The translations under genes and the position numbers were made by a program. A DNA stretch of 64,000 bases from JBBQIY01 sp964553035 (GTDB lineage: Bacteria; Verrucomicrobiota; Kiritimatiellia; RFP12; UBA3636). The stretch lies in assembly GCA_964553035.1 (NCBI GenBank), contig CAZKJH010000002.1, positions 1 through 64,000 of the forward strand. The letters are read 5' to 3'. Under the pieces are notes generated by a model. The model did not search any database and was not told the DNA's origin. It worked only from the letters and a program-made list of their open reading frames with translations. Position 1 is the first letter of the stretch. Each line of letters opens with the position of its first letter. This document shows positions 33,892 through 41,760 of this stretch, one piece after another.

Positions 33892-35055
33892 ATGAAAAAT
33901 AGAATACAATACGTGCTCTCAATCGTCGCCTGTGTCGCCTTGCTGACCGGGTGTGGGAAAAAAGAAGTAGCGACGGAAGCGAGGACATTGGCGGACAATG
34001 TTTTGAACATCCGTACGCAGGTTGCTGAAAAGCGTGTCTTTGAACGCCGAATGACGGTCCAGGGGAGTTTGGCATCGGACGAGTCCGCGATGGTGGCATC
34101 ACGCATCGACGGAAATCTTGATGCCGTATTTGTGGATCTTGGTGATGTGGTCAAAAAAGGCGAAACGAAACTCTTCGCAATCGATCCCATTGCCCTTGAA
34201 AGCCGTGTGCTGATTGCCGAAAGCAATGTCAACACAGCAAAAGCACAACAACGTGTGGCCGAAGCGACCGCTCGTCGAGCTGCTGCTGAACAAAAGAAAG
34301 CCGTGTTGGATTTTGATCGCTATGATCGCCTTCATAAGGATGCCCGCGTTTCCGACAACGAGTACGAGCAGATTGCAATCCAGCGAGAATCCGTTGATGC
34401 GGCTGTTGCTATTGCAGAGGCGAACATCGAACTCTACACGCAACAGGTCGCACAGTTTGAGGCCGCTCTCGCCATCGCAAAACGCAACCTCTCCGATGCC
34501 ACAATTGTCGCACCCATCGATGGTATTGTCGGAGGAAGATTTATGGAGCCAGGCGAACAAGCCAAATCAGGGACACACATCATTCGCATCAATGGCGTAC
34601 AGAAGATCAAGGCAAGTGCCTACCTTCCTGCCTCGTATTATGAGGATGTCGTGACTGACAAGACCGAGTTCAGACTCTTTGTCGACAAGATCGACCGTGG
34701 CCTCTTTAAGGTGGTTACGAAGAGCCCTGATGTAGAAATGCGCCTGCGAACCTTTGAGTTCCGTGGCATGGTGGAAGGTCAGTCATGGGCAATCCCCGGT
34801 AAGATGGCCGACTTTGAAGTTGTTTTCGAAAGCCATGAAGGTGTCGCAGTGCCGGACGAGGCCATTCTTGTCCGCCAAGCAGGCTCAATTGTTTTCGTTG
34901 AAAATGAAGGCGTGGTACGCGAAGTCGTGATCACGACGGGACTCCGTAACGCTGGTTTTTCAGAGGTTCTTGAAGGTCTGATCGGCGGCGAGCACATCGT
35001 TGTTGAAGGCCAGTCACAGCTTTACGATGGCCGCAAGGTCGCCGTAGTGAAATGA
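33892..35055 (+). CDS. RND efflux periplasmic adaptor lipoprotein
   Basis: A 387-residue membrane-fusion protein. The N-terminus is a lipoprotein signal with lipobox LLTGCGKK (Cys20 or so). ASRIDGNLDAVFVDLGDVVKKG is the lipoyl half-motif, two long helices follow (about 100-180), then ATIVAPIDGIVGGRFMEPG closes the lipoyl domain, and beta-barrel and proximal domains end at YDGRKVAVVK. It bridges the inner membrane pump and the TolC-like protein. The gene is 17 bases after the MarR/TolC frame and 8 bases before the pump. Confidence 0.92.
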   Translation: MKNRIQYVLSIVACVALLTGCGKKEVATEARTLADNVLNIRTQVAEKRVFERRMTVQGSLASDESAMVASRIDGNLDAVFVDLGDVVKKGETKLFAIDPIALESRVLIAESNVNTAKAQQRVAEATARRAAAEQKKAVLDFDRYDRLHKDARVSDNEYEQIAIQRESVDAAVAIAEANIELYTQQVAQFEAALAIAKRNLSDATIVAPIDGIVGGRFMEPGEQAKSGTHIIRINGVQKIKASAYLPASYYEDVVTDKTEFRLFVDKIDRGLFKVVTKSPDVEMRLRTFEFRGMVEGQSWAIPGKMADFEVVFESHEGVAVPDEAILVRQAGSIVFVENEGVVREVVITTGLRNAGFSEVLEGLIGGEHIVVEGQSQLYDGRKVAVVK

Positions 35056-35063
35056 GGTAAATT

Positions 35064-38000
35064 ATGTTTCTTGCAACTTCATCAACAAAACGTCCTGTCG
35101 CGATGGGATGTCTCATCATCGCCCTCATCGTCTTAGGAATAAACTCCTACAAGAGCATTTCTTTAGAGAATATGCCGAGCGTCGACATTCCCTACGTAAC
35201 AATAACAACCGTTTGGCTCGGCGCTTCGCCGGAAGACATGGAGAAGGATGTCGCGAAGTACATCGAAGACGCGGTGTCGGGAGTTGAAGGCCTCAAGCAT
35301 ATCAACTCGCTTTGCCTTGAAAACGTCTGCAATGTCGTGGTCGAGTTTGACCTCTCTGTCGACGTTGACGTGGCGGCACAGAACGTGCGCGAAAAAATCG
35401 ATGGCGTACTCTCCGACCTTCCGCCTGGAGCGGAAAGGCCTGTTATTGAGAAACTCGACATTAACGCCACCTCGGTGGCAACGCTGTTCTTGTCAGGAAC
35501 CCAAACGGTCGACGATCTCTACGACTATGCGGACAACGAGCTTTCTGATCGTTTCGCCACGGTCAAGGGCGTTGCCTCCGTCAATTTAATTGGTGGCAAT
35601 CAGCCCGAAATCTGGGTCGAGCTAGATCGCGACAAGCTCGCCGCGGCTGGTCTTACCTCGGCGACCGTTGTCTCGGTTTTGAAGAACAGCATTATGACTG
35701 TGCCAGGTGGACGTTTACGCGACTCCGGTAGCGAATATTCCCTTCGCTTCGATGCCGACACGTATACGGTAGAATCGATCAACCAACTCGAAATTGCGGC
35801 AAGTAATGGAGCGAGACGCTACTTGTCGGATCTCGGATCCGTCCGAATGGCGACAGAAGAAATTCGGCAGCGTGCCTTTCTAAACGGCGTTCCCGGTATT
35901 ACCATCAAAGTTGTAAAGAAGTCCGATGGAAACACTGTAGAAGTCGTTAATGAGATCAAAAAACGCTTTGAGCGTCTTTCGGAAACGCTGCCTTCCGGCA
36001 TGAAAATGGATTGGATTCTTGATGACGGTAACATTGTACAGTCAACGGTAGATTCAACAACCAACGACATTGTTTCAGCCGTCCTCCTCTGTGCTGGCAT
36101 TCTGTTCGCCTTCTTGATCAACATACGAACCACCTTCATCGTTTCAATCACGATGCCCGTGACAATCATCATCAGCCTTTTCTTCATGAAGCTCGGCGGT
36201 CAGACGTTGAATATCTCAACCATGCTGGCGATTGGACTTTCCGCGGGAATCTTGGTTTCAAACTCAATCGTCGTTCTCGAAAACGTCGTTCGCAGGTTTG
36301 AGGATACACCCAACAAATGGGATGCGGCTTGCATTGGAACAAGCCAGATGACCGTTGCTGTCCTGGCTTCAGCCGGAACCAACGTGGTGGTGATGATTCC
36401 GATTGCGATGATGAGCTCCATCGTCGGACGCTTCTTTGCCCCCTTCGCCTTGACAACCCTCATCGTGAACATCGCCTCCATTTTTATCAGCTTCACATTG
36501 ACACCCATTCTCTGCGCCCTGTTCATGCGCAAGGAATCCGAAAAGACAGGACCGCTGTCAACGTTAGGACGTAAGTGGGATGCGGGATTTGATCGTCTTG
36601 CCCTGCGCTACGGCAAAGAACTTCGAGCGATTGGCAGTCGGCGCATGTTAGCAACGGCAGTCGTCGTCCTATCCATTCTGTTCTTCTTCTTCTCGATGTC
36701 ATTTGGCATGAAAGGTGTCGGCTTTACATTTACGGAAAGTGATGACTGGGGACGAATTTTCGTACGTTGCGAATTCCCAAGTTATTACAGCCTAGAACGG
36801 ACAACAACCAAGGCGAACGAAGTTGCCGACATGATGTCAAAGTACGATGATCTTGACGATGTGCTGGTATCTGTTGGTAAAGCCGATGCAATCGGTGGCC
36901 AAGCGAATGAGGGCGTATACCTTGCGCAGATCGAGCTCGTTTTTAAGTCTGTTTATGAGCGGAAATGGAAGTTAGAGGAAGTGCTGGCCCAGATCCGCCG
37001 CGATCTCGCCACCGTACCCGATGCGATCCTCTCTGCCTCCGTTCCTGGCATCACAGGCGGGAGCGATAGTAGCCTTGAAATGAACCTCCGAGGCCCCGAC
37101 CTAGATGAGCTGACGAACCGAGCGCGTGCGTTACAGCGAGAACTCATGAAGAACCCAGGAATTGCTCAGCTCGACACAACAGCGCGTGACGACAAGCCGG
37201 AGATCAAGGTGATTCCTAATCGCCCTGTTCTGGCGGACTTCGGAATTACGCCGTCAACACTCGGCTCCATTATCCGTGGCAATGTCGACGGCATCCAAGC
37301 AGCTTCCTTCAAGAATGGTGACAAGACCATCAACATCCGCGTGAAGTTACTTGAACAGGCTGGAATCGAACAAGTGCCCCAATTTATGATCCCCGGAAAA
37401 ACTGGGTATCCAGTCCCCCTTGAAACGGTCGCTGATATTCGCAACACCCAGTCGAAGATCATGATCTACCGCGTCGATAAAGAACGCACAGTCAAACTTG
37501 TTGGGAATGAAACGCCTGGATACGCTTCAGCAACAATTCTCGAGGAAATGTATGCGAAGGGCGAGGAGATCGGTACAACGGCAGGCATCGGATATGAATT
37601 TGATAAATCCGGAACGGCAGAGATGATGGGCGAAGCGGTCTCTGACTTCGGTTCGGCAATTTTAATGGCTATCATTCTAACCTACCTCATGCTTTCCGCA
37701 ATCCTTGAAAGCTTTGTCAGACCCTTCATCGTGCTGCTGACCATCCCCATGGCGTTGATTGGAATCGCGTGGGCACTCCGGATTTCAGGAATGAATATCT
37801 CCATCTTCGTTCTACTTGGCGTCGTCTTGCTGATCGGCGTCGTCGTGAATGCCGCCATCATTATCGTCGACCGGCTCGGACAGTTAATTGCCGCCGGCAA
37901 ATGCAAACGTGACGCCATGTACGAAGCTGTTGAGCAAACCTTCCGAGCGGTTTTGATGGTGATTGCAGCCTCTGGCCTTGGCATGATGCCGATCGCGATG

Positions 38001-38156
38001 GCAAGCGGCATTGGCGCGGTCAACCGCATTGGCATCGGCGCGGCTTCTGTCGGAGGCATTGTGGTCTCCGGTCTTCTCACGATTACCGTTCTCCCTTTAG
38101 TCTACGTTTTCTTCACTAGGAAAAGTCCAAAGAAAAGTCATAACCCGCAGCAGTAA
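35064..38156 (+). CDS. RND efflux pump permease (HAE1-like)
   Basis: A 1030-residue inner membrane pump with TM1 (residues about 10-30), a large periplasmic loop, TM2-6, a second loop and TM8-12. FATVKGVASVNLIGG and VNAAIIIVDRLGQL are HAE1-type. In AcrB the proton relay is Asp407-Asp408 in TM4 and Lys940 in TM10. Aligned by eye, TM4 here reads GILVSNSIVVLENV, giving Ser399-Asn400, and TM10 has Asn929 where Lys is expected. So the classic relay residues are missing although the fold is complete. It lies last in the MarR/TolC-MFP-RND operon. Substrate unknown. Confidence 0.93.
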   Translation: MFLATSSTKRPVAMGCLIIALIVLGINSYKSISLENMPSVDIPYVTITTVWLGASPEDMEKDVAKYIEDAVSGVEGLKHINSLCLENVCNVVVEFDLSVDVDVAAQNVREKIDGVLSDLPPGAERPVIEKLDINATSVATLFLSGTQTVDDLYDYADNELSDRFATVKGVASVNLIGGNQPEIWVELDRDKLAAAGLTSATVVSVLKNSIMTVPGGRLRDSGSEYSLRFDADTYTVESINQLEIAASNGARRYLSDLGSVRMATEEIRQRAFLNGVPGITIKVVKKSDGNTVEVVNEIKKRFERLSETLPSGMKMDWILDDGNIVQSTVDSTTNDIVSAVLLCAGILFAFLINIRTTFIVSITMPVTIIISLFFMKLGGQTLNISTMLAIGLSAGILVSNSIVVLENVVRRFEDTPNKWDAACIGTSQMTVAVLASAGTNVVVMIPIAMMSSIVGRFFAPFALTTLIVNIASIFISFTLTPILCALFMRKESEKTGPLSTLGRKWDAGFDRLALRYGKELRAIGSRRMLATAVVVLSILFFFFSMSFGMKGVGFTFTESDDWGRIFVRCEFPSYYSLERTTTKANEVADMMSKYDDLDDVLVSVGKADAIGGQANEGVYLAQIELVFKSVYERKWKLEEVLAQIRRDLATVPDAILSASVPGITGGSDSSLEMNLRGPDLDELTNRARALQRELMKNPGIAQLDTTARDDKPEIKVIPNRPVLADFGITPSTLGSIIRGNVDGIQAASFKNGDKTINIRVKLLEQAGIEQVPQFMIPGKTGYPVPLETVADIRNTQSKIMIYRVDKERTVKLVGNETPGYASATILEEMYAKGEEIGTTAGIGYEFDKSGTAEMMGEAVSDFGSAILMAIILTYLMLSAILESFVRPFIVLLTIPMALIGIAWALRISGMNISIFVLLGVVLLIGVVVNAAIIIVDRLGQLIAAGKCKRDAMYEAVEQTFRAVLMVIAASGLGMMPIAMASGIGAVNRIGIGAASVGGIVVSGLLTITVLPLVYVFFTRKSPKKSHNPQQ

Positions 38157-38208
38157 TGATGGAACATCGAACCTATTAGAAAACGGCTCGCCAGAGTCTC
38201 GACCGAGT

Positions 38209-38232
38209 GCGCGTCAAAATAGTTTGACGCGC
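38209..38232. terminator. Hairpin after the RND operon
   Basis: GCGCGTCAAA and TTTGACGCGC form a perfect 10-bp stem around ATAG, 50 bases after the pump gene stop. There is no T-run, so it may be Rho-assisted or just 3' protection. Confidence 0.5.
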
Positions 38233-38259
38233 AGAGGAGTCAGGAGTCAGAAGCTAGGA

Positions 38260-38430
38260 ATGAATGTCTCGAAACACATCTGGTATACGCTTTACGATGT
38301 AGAATGCGTCCGCATTCTCAAGAACGTCGTCGAAGAAGGATTAGAGTTTTTCGGCGACGCCTTGATCCTCGCAGCAAGCTTGATGATCTTTCAAAAATAT
38401 CGCCGACGCAGCCCCACGGAGTGCGAGTAA
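38260..38430 (+). CDS. Possible small membrane protein or fragment
   Basis: A 56-codon frame with GGAGT and GGA boxes upstream. It includes LKNVVEEGLEFFGDALILAA, one hydrophobic segment preceded by an acidic EEGLE stretch of a sort often seen in the last membrane helix of bacterial multi-pass proteins. It could therefore be a remnant C-terminus rather than a gene. It lies between the efflux operon and the convergent pheS. Confidence 0.3.
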   Translation: MNVSKHIWYTLYDVECVRILKNVVEEGLEFFGDALILAASLMIFQKYRRRSPTECE

Positions 38431-38518
38431 ATCGACTCGTGACGCTACTGATCGAGACGATTAGACTGGCAGTTTCCGTGGAAAAAATCTCTTCTATAAT
38501 TCTCCCCTATCTTTCTCC

Positions 38519-39532
38519 CTAAGCAAACTGCTTCAGGTAACGGAGATCATTCGTATAAAGATGACGTAGATCAGTAATCCCGTGACGAATCATCGCGATG
38601 CGCTCGACGCCCATGCCAAAAGCGAAGCCGTACAATTCTTCGTCATAACCAATTTTCTTGTACACGCGGGTATCGACCATGCCCGCACCAGCGATCTCGA
38701 TCCAGCCGCTTTGCTTGCAGACACGGCATCCCCTGCCCTTGCAGAGATGACAGGAGAAATCTACTTCAACGCTCGGCTCCGTGAACGGAAAGAAATGGGG
38801 ACGAAAGCGAACCTTCACACTAGGTCCCATCATCTCTCGCGCAAAGTGAGCCAGTGTGCTTTTAAGATCGGCAAGTGAAACACCCTTGGTGTCCACATAC
38901 AGCCCCTCAATTTGATGAAAGTTAGCGGCATGGGTCGCATCGGTTGTATCACGCCGATAGCACCGACCGGGATTGATGATCCGAACAGGCGGTTTACGCG
39001 ATTGCATGACACGAATTTGCACCGGCGAGGTCTGGGTTCGCAATAAACGCCCGTCTTCAAGCCAAAACGTGTCGCGTGGATCACGTGAAGGATGATGCGC
39101 CGCCGTGTTCAAGGCATCAAAGTTATTGAATTCAGTTTCGATATCGGGTCCATCAGCAACCGTAAAACCGAGCTGAGAGAAAATTCGCGTGGTTTCCTCA
39201 ATCACGCTGGAGCAGGGATGCATCGCCCCGATCTCGTGCCAGGTGCCCGGCAGACTAAAGTCAAAGGCATCAACCGACGCGGTAGTGGAAGCCGTACCCT
39301 CTCTCATCGTATTGAGCGCTGACGTAATCTCTTCACGGAATGCGTTGAGTTCACGTCCCATTGCCGGCCTGTCCGCAGGCGGCGTGTCTTTCATGCCCTT
39401 CATCAAATCGGGCAAAAGACCATTTCGACCCACGTATTTGATTCTTAGTGCCTCGACCTCATCCGGAGTATTGGCCGCATGGATCTCTGTTAGGGCAGAG
39501 GTTTTCAGAGCTGCAACTTCTTGGTCTGTCAT
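38519..39532 (-). CDS. pheS: Phenylalanyl-tRNA synthetase alpha subunit
   Basis: Charges tRNA-Phe as part of the PheST tetramer. The 337-residue protein starts with a helical arm (MTDQEVAALKTSALTEI) and has PGTWHEIGAMHP, motif 2 in PGRCYRRDTTDATHAANFHQ and motif 3 in YGFAFGMGVERIAMIRHGI. HLCKGRGCRVCKQSGW is a Cys-rich insert that many PheS keep as CxxCxxxGCxxC. ATG 39532 overlaps the stop of the alpha-L-fucosidase gene (ATGA). pheT does not follow, which is unusual, as pheS and pheT are normally adjacent. Confidence 0.96.
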   Translation of the reverse strand: MTDQEVAALKTSALTEIHAANTPDEVEALRIKYVGRNGLLPDLMKGMKDTPPADRPAMGRELNAFREEITSALNTMREGTASTTASVDAFDFSLPGTWHEIGAMHPCSSVIEETTRIFSQLGFTVADGPDIETEFNNFDALNTAAHHPSRDPRDTFWLEDGRLLRTQTSPVQIRVMQSRKPPVRIINPGRCYRRDTTDATHAANFHQIEGLYVDTKGVSLADLKSTLAHFAREMMGPSVKVRFRPHFFPFTEPSVEVDFSCHLCKGRGCRVCKQSGWIEIAGAGMVDTRVYKKIGYDEELYGFAFGMGVERIAMIRHGITDLRHLYTNDLRYLKQFA

Positions 39533-40794
39533 TTCAATATTACTTCGATAACCGGCACAAGTGTGTCGGGTTGTATGACCGGAACTTGAATCGTGAGAGA
39601 ACCGTCCGGTGTCGATTTGACTCCACAACTCTCCGACTTTTCAGTAAAGTGCAATTCGCTTCCATCCTGCAGGAACTGAACGTACTTGACCTTACCAACG
39701 AGATCAGGCAAATGAAGATCTTGGAAGGGCCACGAGAGCACATGCACATACAGTCGGTTCGTCATAGGGTTGTAAGTATAGCGGCAGTTCTCGGCCTCTG
39801 TAAATGGCGAAGCACCGCAACCATAAATGGCTCGGCTGTTAAACTTCATCCAGACGGCATAGCCGGCGAGACACGTCAACGCTCGGGAATCTAAGTAGCC
39901 GCGAGCCGTGGGGCCAACGTTCATAATGAGGTTGCCACCACGTGAAACGTGGTTGATCAACATCTCGACGCACATTCGGGGAGTTTTCCAGCTTGTCTCG
40001 TCGCGATGATATCCCCACGACCCGGACATCGTCTGGCATCCCTCCCAAACCACTGGGTTGCCATCCTTGTCCTTGATGCCTGTAGTCGGAGTGAACTGTT
40101 CGGGCGTTTCAATGTCACCAGAGCCCGGCAAATCAAGACGATTATCGAGAACCACATCCGGCTGTAATTTCCGAATAAGTTTCAGTAGTTTTTCGGATTC
40201 CCAATCTTCATGGTCTTTACCATCCTCCCCTGGATAGGAGAAGTCGAACCAGAGAATATCAATCTTTCCATAGTTACTCAGAAGCTCCGTGACCTGATCG
40301 CGCATATATTTCGCGTACTTCTTCATGTCCCGTCCCTTGTTCATCTTCACCTTATCAGGGCTGTCGCGATAGGGGCTAATACGATCAATGACAAAATCGG
40401 GATGATGCCAGTCGATAAGCGAATAATAGAGGCCGATGCGGATCCCCTCAGCACGGAATGCGTCGACCACTTCGCGGAGCAAATCACACTTGGCTGGCGT
40501 GTTCGTTGCCTTGTAGTCGGTATGCTTTGAATCCCAGAGGCAGAACCCCTCGTGATGCTTTGTCGTGAAAACTACATACTTCATCCCTGCAGCCTTCGCC
40601 GCTGCCGCCCATTCGCGGGGATTAAAGAGATCCGGATCAAATAAATCAAAGTATTTTTGATAATCCTCGTCCGTAATGCGTTCATAGTGGCGAATCCATT
40701 CATGCCGTGCGGGTAGCGCATACAAACCCCAGTGAATGAACATTCCGAATCTCGCATCAGTAAACCACTGGGTTCTCAACTGTTTCGTCTGCAT
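39529..40794 (-). CDS. Alpha-L-fucosidase, GH29, cytoplasmic
   Basis: Releases L-fucose from fucosides with retention of configuration. The 421-residue protein starts TQWFTDARFGMFIHWGLYAL, and has AGMKYVVFTTKHHEGFCLWD and the nucleophile Asp in KIDILWFDFSYPGED. GNLIMNVGPTARGYLDSRA ends the catalytic barrel. There is no signal peptide, so it acts on imported oligosaccharides. It has its own promoter with a palindrome. Its stop overlaps the pheS start. L-fucose isomerase lies 2 kb away on the same strand. Confidence 0.93.
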   Translation of the reverse strand: MQTKQLRTQWFTDARFGMFIHWGLYALPARHEWIRHYERITDEDYQKYFDLFDPDLFNPREWAAAAKAAGMKYVVFTTKHHEGFCLWDSKHTDYKATNTPAKCDLLREVVDAFRAEGIRIGLYYSLIDWHHPDFVIDRISPYRDSPDKVKMNKGRDMKKYAKYMRDQVTELLSNYGKIDILWFDFSYPGEDGKDHEDWESEKLLKLIRKLQPDVVLDNRLDLPGSGDIETPEQFTPTTGIKDKDGNPVVWEGCQTMSGSWGYHRDETSWKTPRMCVEMLINHVSRGGNLIMNVGPTARGYLDSRALTCLAGYAVWMKFNSRAIYGCGASPFTEAENCRYTYNPMTNRLYVHVLSWPFQDLHLPDLVGKVKYVQFLQDGSELHFTEKSESCGVKSTPDGSLTIQVPVIQPDTLVPVIEVILK

Positions 40795-40844
40795 TTATCT
40801 ATTCCTAACCATGTGCCTTCTATAAAGAGTTAAACAAGTTCGTG

Positions 40845-40874
40845 ATAATACCCCTATAGGGGTCAATGCGTCAA
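40845..40874 (-). promoter_or_regulatory. Promoter of the fucosidase-pheS unit
   Basis: On the minus strand TTGACG and TATTAT are separated by 18 bases, about 50 bases before the fucosidase start. A perfect palindrome occupies the spacer next to the -10 box. Confidence 0.65.
40850..40863. promoter_or_regulatory. 14-bp palindromic operator candidate
   Basis: ACCCCTATAGGGGT is a perfect palindrome lying between the -35 and -10 boxes of the fucosidase promoter, a classic repressor position. The protein that would bind it is unknown. Confidence 0.55.
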
Positions 40875-41084
40875 GCAAAGAACTTCTTTTCGGATTCGCG
40901 CTTTTCGGATTCCTTCGCGAATTGTATAGTGAAATGCAATCATCCGTCATGTGGCTCGATAATTTTTCCGTTTTGCTCGATCTCCGACAGGTGAGAAGGA
41001 CGGCGGAACGGCACAAAAAATCTGTGAGACGATTGACGAGTATGGTGACGTTTACACTTTTCTGTTAGATCGGAGCTGCGCTTC

Positions 41085-41111
41085 CGCCGTTGCCGAAACG
41101 GCGTTTTTTTT
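41085..41111 (+). terminator. Strong intrinsic terminator of an unidentified rightward transcript
   Basis: CGCCGTT pairs with AACGGCG across a short GCCGA loop and is followed by eight T. No plus-strand gene precedes it within the window region 40795-41084. Confidence 0.75.
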
Positions 41112-41320
41112 GTGCTCTTACCCGTCGGTTTCGGAGTGTGTGTGATGTGTGTGTGAATCACGGGGGCACTTTGCCGGGCGATGGAGCTCCCCGCCACCCG
41201 CTTCCAGGTGCTGCCGCGGGGACTCCCGAGTGGGGCTGCAAGGGCGTTTGGGGGTTGTGTGTGTGATTGTGTGAGTGATTTTACCCCATGTTTCACCCTG
41301 TAACACGAAAACGCGTCCAA
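41112..41320. other. G+C-rich block flanked by GT runs between two facing terminators
   Basis: About 210 bases with no gene. The centre (about 41158-41250) is strongly G+C-rich and can fold: GGAGCTCCCCGC with GCGGGGACTCC as an outer stem and CACC/GGTG inside. It is bracketed by GTGTGTGTG-type runs at about 41132-41153 and 41257-41275. I tested by eye for SRP RNA, tmRNA and RNase P RNA on both strands and found none of their hallmarks. Confidence 0.5.
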
Positions 41321-41359
41321 AAGCAAAAACCCCTTGAACGTGTTGATTTTCAAGGGGTT
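41321..41359 (-). terminator. Terminator of the tRNA-Arg/tRNA-fMet transcript
   Basis: On the minus strand ACCCCTTGAA and TTCAAGGGGT form a 10-bp stem followed by TTTTTGCTTTT, directly downstream of the tRNA pair. Confidence 0.8.
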
Positions 41360-41373
41360 CTGTGTCTTCTAAG

Positions 41374-41450
41374 TGGTTGCGGGAGTTAGATTTGAACTAA
41401 CGACCTTCAGGTTATGAGCCTGACGAGCTTCCGGACTGCTCTATCCCGCA
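41374..41450 (-). tRNA. Initiator tRNA-fMet (CAT), atypical stem
   Basis: A 77-base cloverleaf with encoded CCA. The D arm has A11:U24, and GCTCGTC and AACCTGAAGGTCGT closely follow bacterial initiator tRNAs, so it is an initiator and not an elongator. Two features are unusual: position 1:72 is T-A, a weak pair in place of the C x A mismatch, and the anticodon stem has AGG/CCT in place of the three consecutive GC pairs. The anticodon loop is CTCATAA. It lies 13 bases after tRNA-Arg in one transcript. Confidence 0.9.
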
Positions 41451-41463
41451 TCTGAAATTGAGT

Positions 41464-41540
41464 TGGCGTACCTGGCAGGATTTGAACCTGCAACCTTCTG
41501 ATCCGTAGTCAGATGCTCTATCCAATTGGGCGACAGGTAC
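41464..41540 (-). tRNA. tRNA-Arg (ACG)
   Basis: A 77-base cloverleaf: acceptor GTACCTG/CAGGTAC, anticodon stem TCTGA/TCAGA around CTACGGA (anticodon ACG, to be read as inosine after editing by TadA), T arm GCAGG-TTCAAAT-CCTGC, discriminator G and encoded CCA. Confidence 0.95.
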
Positions 41541-41624
41541 GCTGATTGGAACCTACTAGTTCCTGTTTTAACTGATTTGTTCGTCTTTTAAGCATCCCCA
41601 TCTCGTGAAAACAGAACTAACAGT

Positions 41625-41652
41625 ATCATATCCGTAGTACCGAAAGCAACAA
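41625..41652 (-). promoter_or_regulatory. Possible promoter of the tRNA-Arg/tRNA-fMet unit
   Basis: Minus-strand TTGTTG and TATGAT with a 16-base spacer end about 85 bases before tRNA-Arg. The match is moderate. Confidence 0.35.
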
Positions 41653-41760
41653 AAAAAACCAGAAGACGAAAATTAAAAATGTAACAAGACTTCCCGCCCA
41701 CCGAACAGAAAAAGACAAGCGTTTACTTATACCCTCAGTGCTTGCATCGTAAGCGTCCGG

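Larger units (their letters stand above)
40795..41084. other. Upstream region of the fucosidase gene; leftward promoter, no gene seen
   Basis: About 290 bases holding the fucosidase promoter and palindrome near the left end. The remainder codes for no recognisable protein. A plus-strand terminator at 41085-41111 implies a short rightward transcript that could start in this stretch, but I cannot identify it. Confidence 0.5.

Noticed and set aside
41112..41320. SRP RNA, tmRNA or RNase P RNA
   Set aside because: None of the hallmark sequences (SRP GGAAGGAAGCAGCC-like loop, tmRNA tag and T arm, RNase P P4 helix) is present on either strand.
40940..41353. Minus-strand 137-codon frame across the tRNA terminator
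   Set aside because: Its sequence is low-complexity (His/Thr-rich from GT runs) and crosses a strong terminator.
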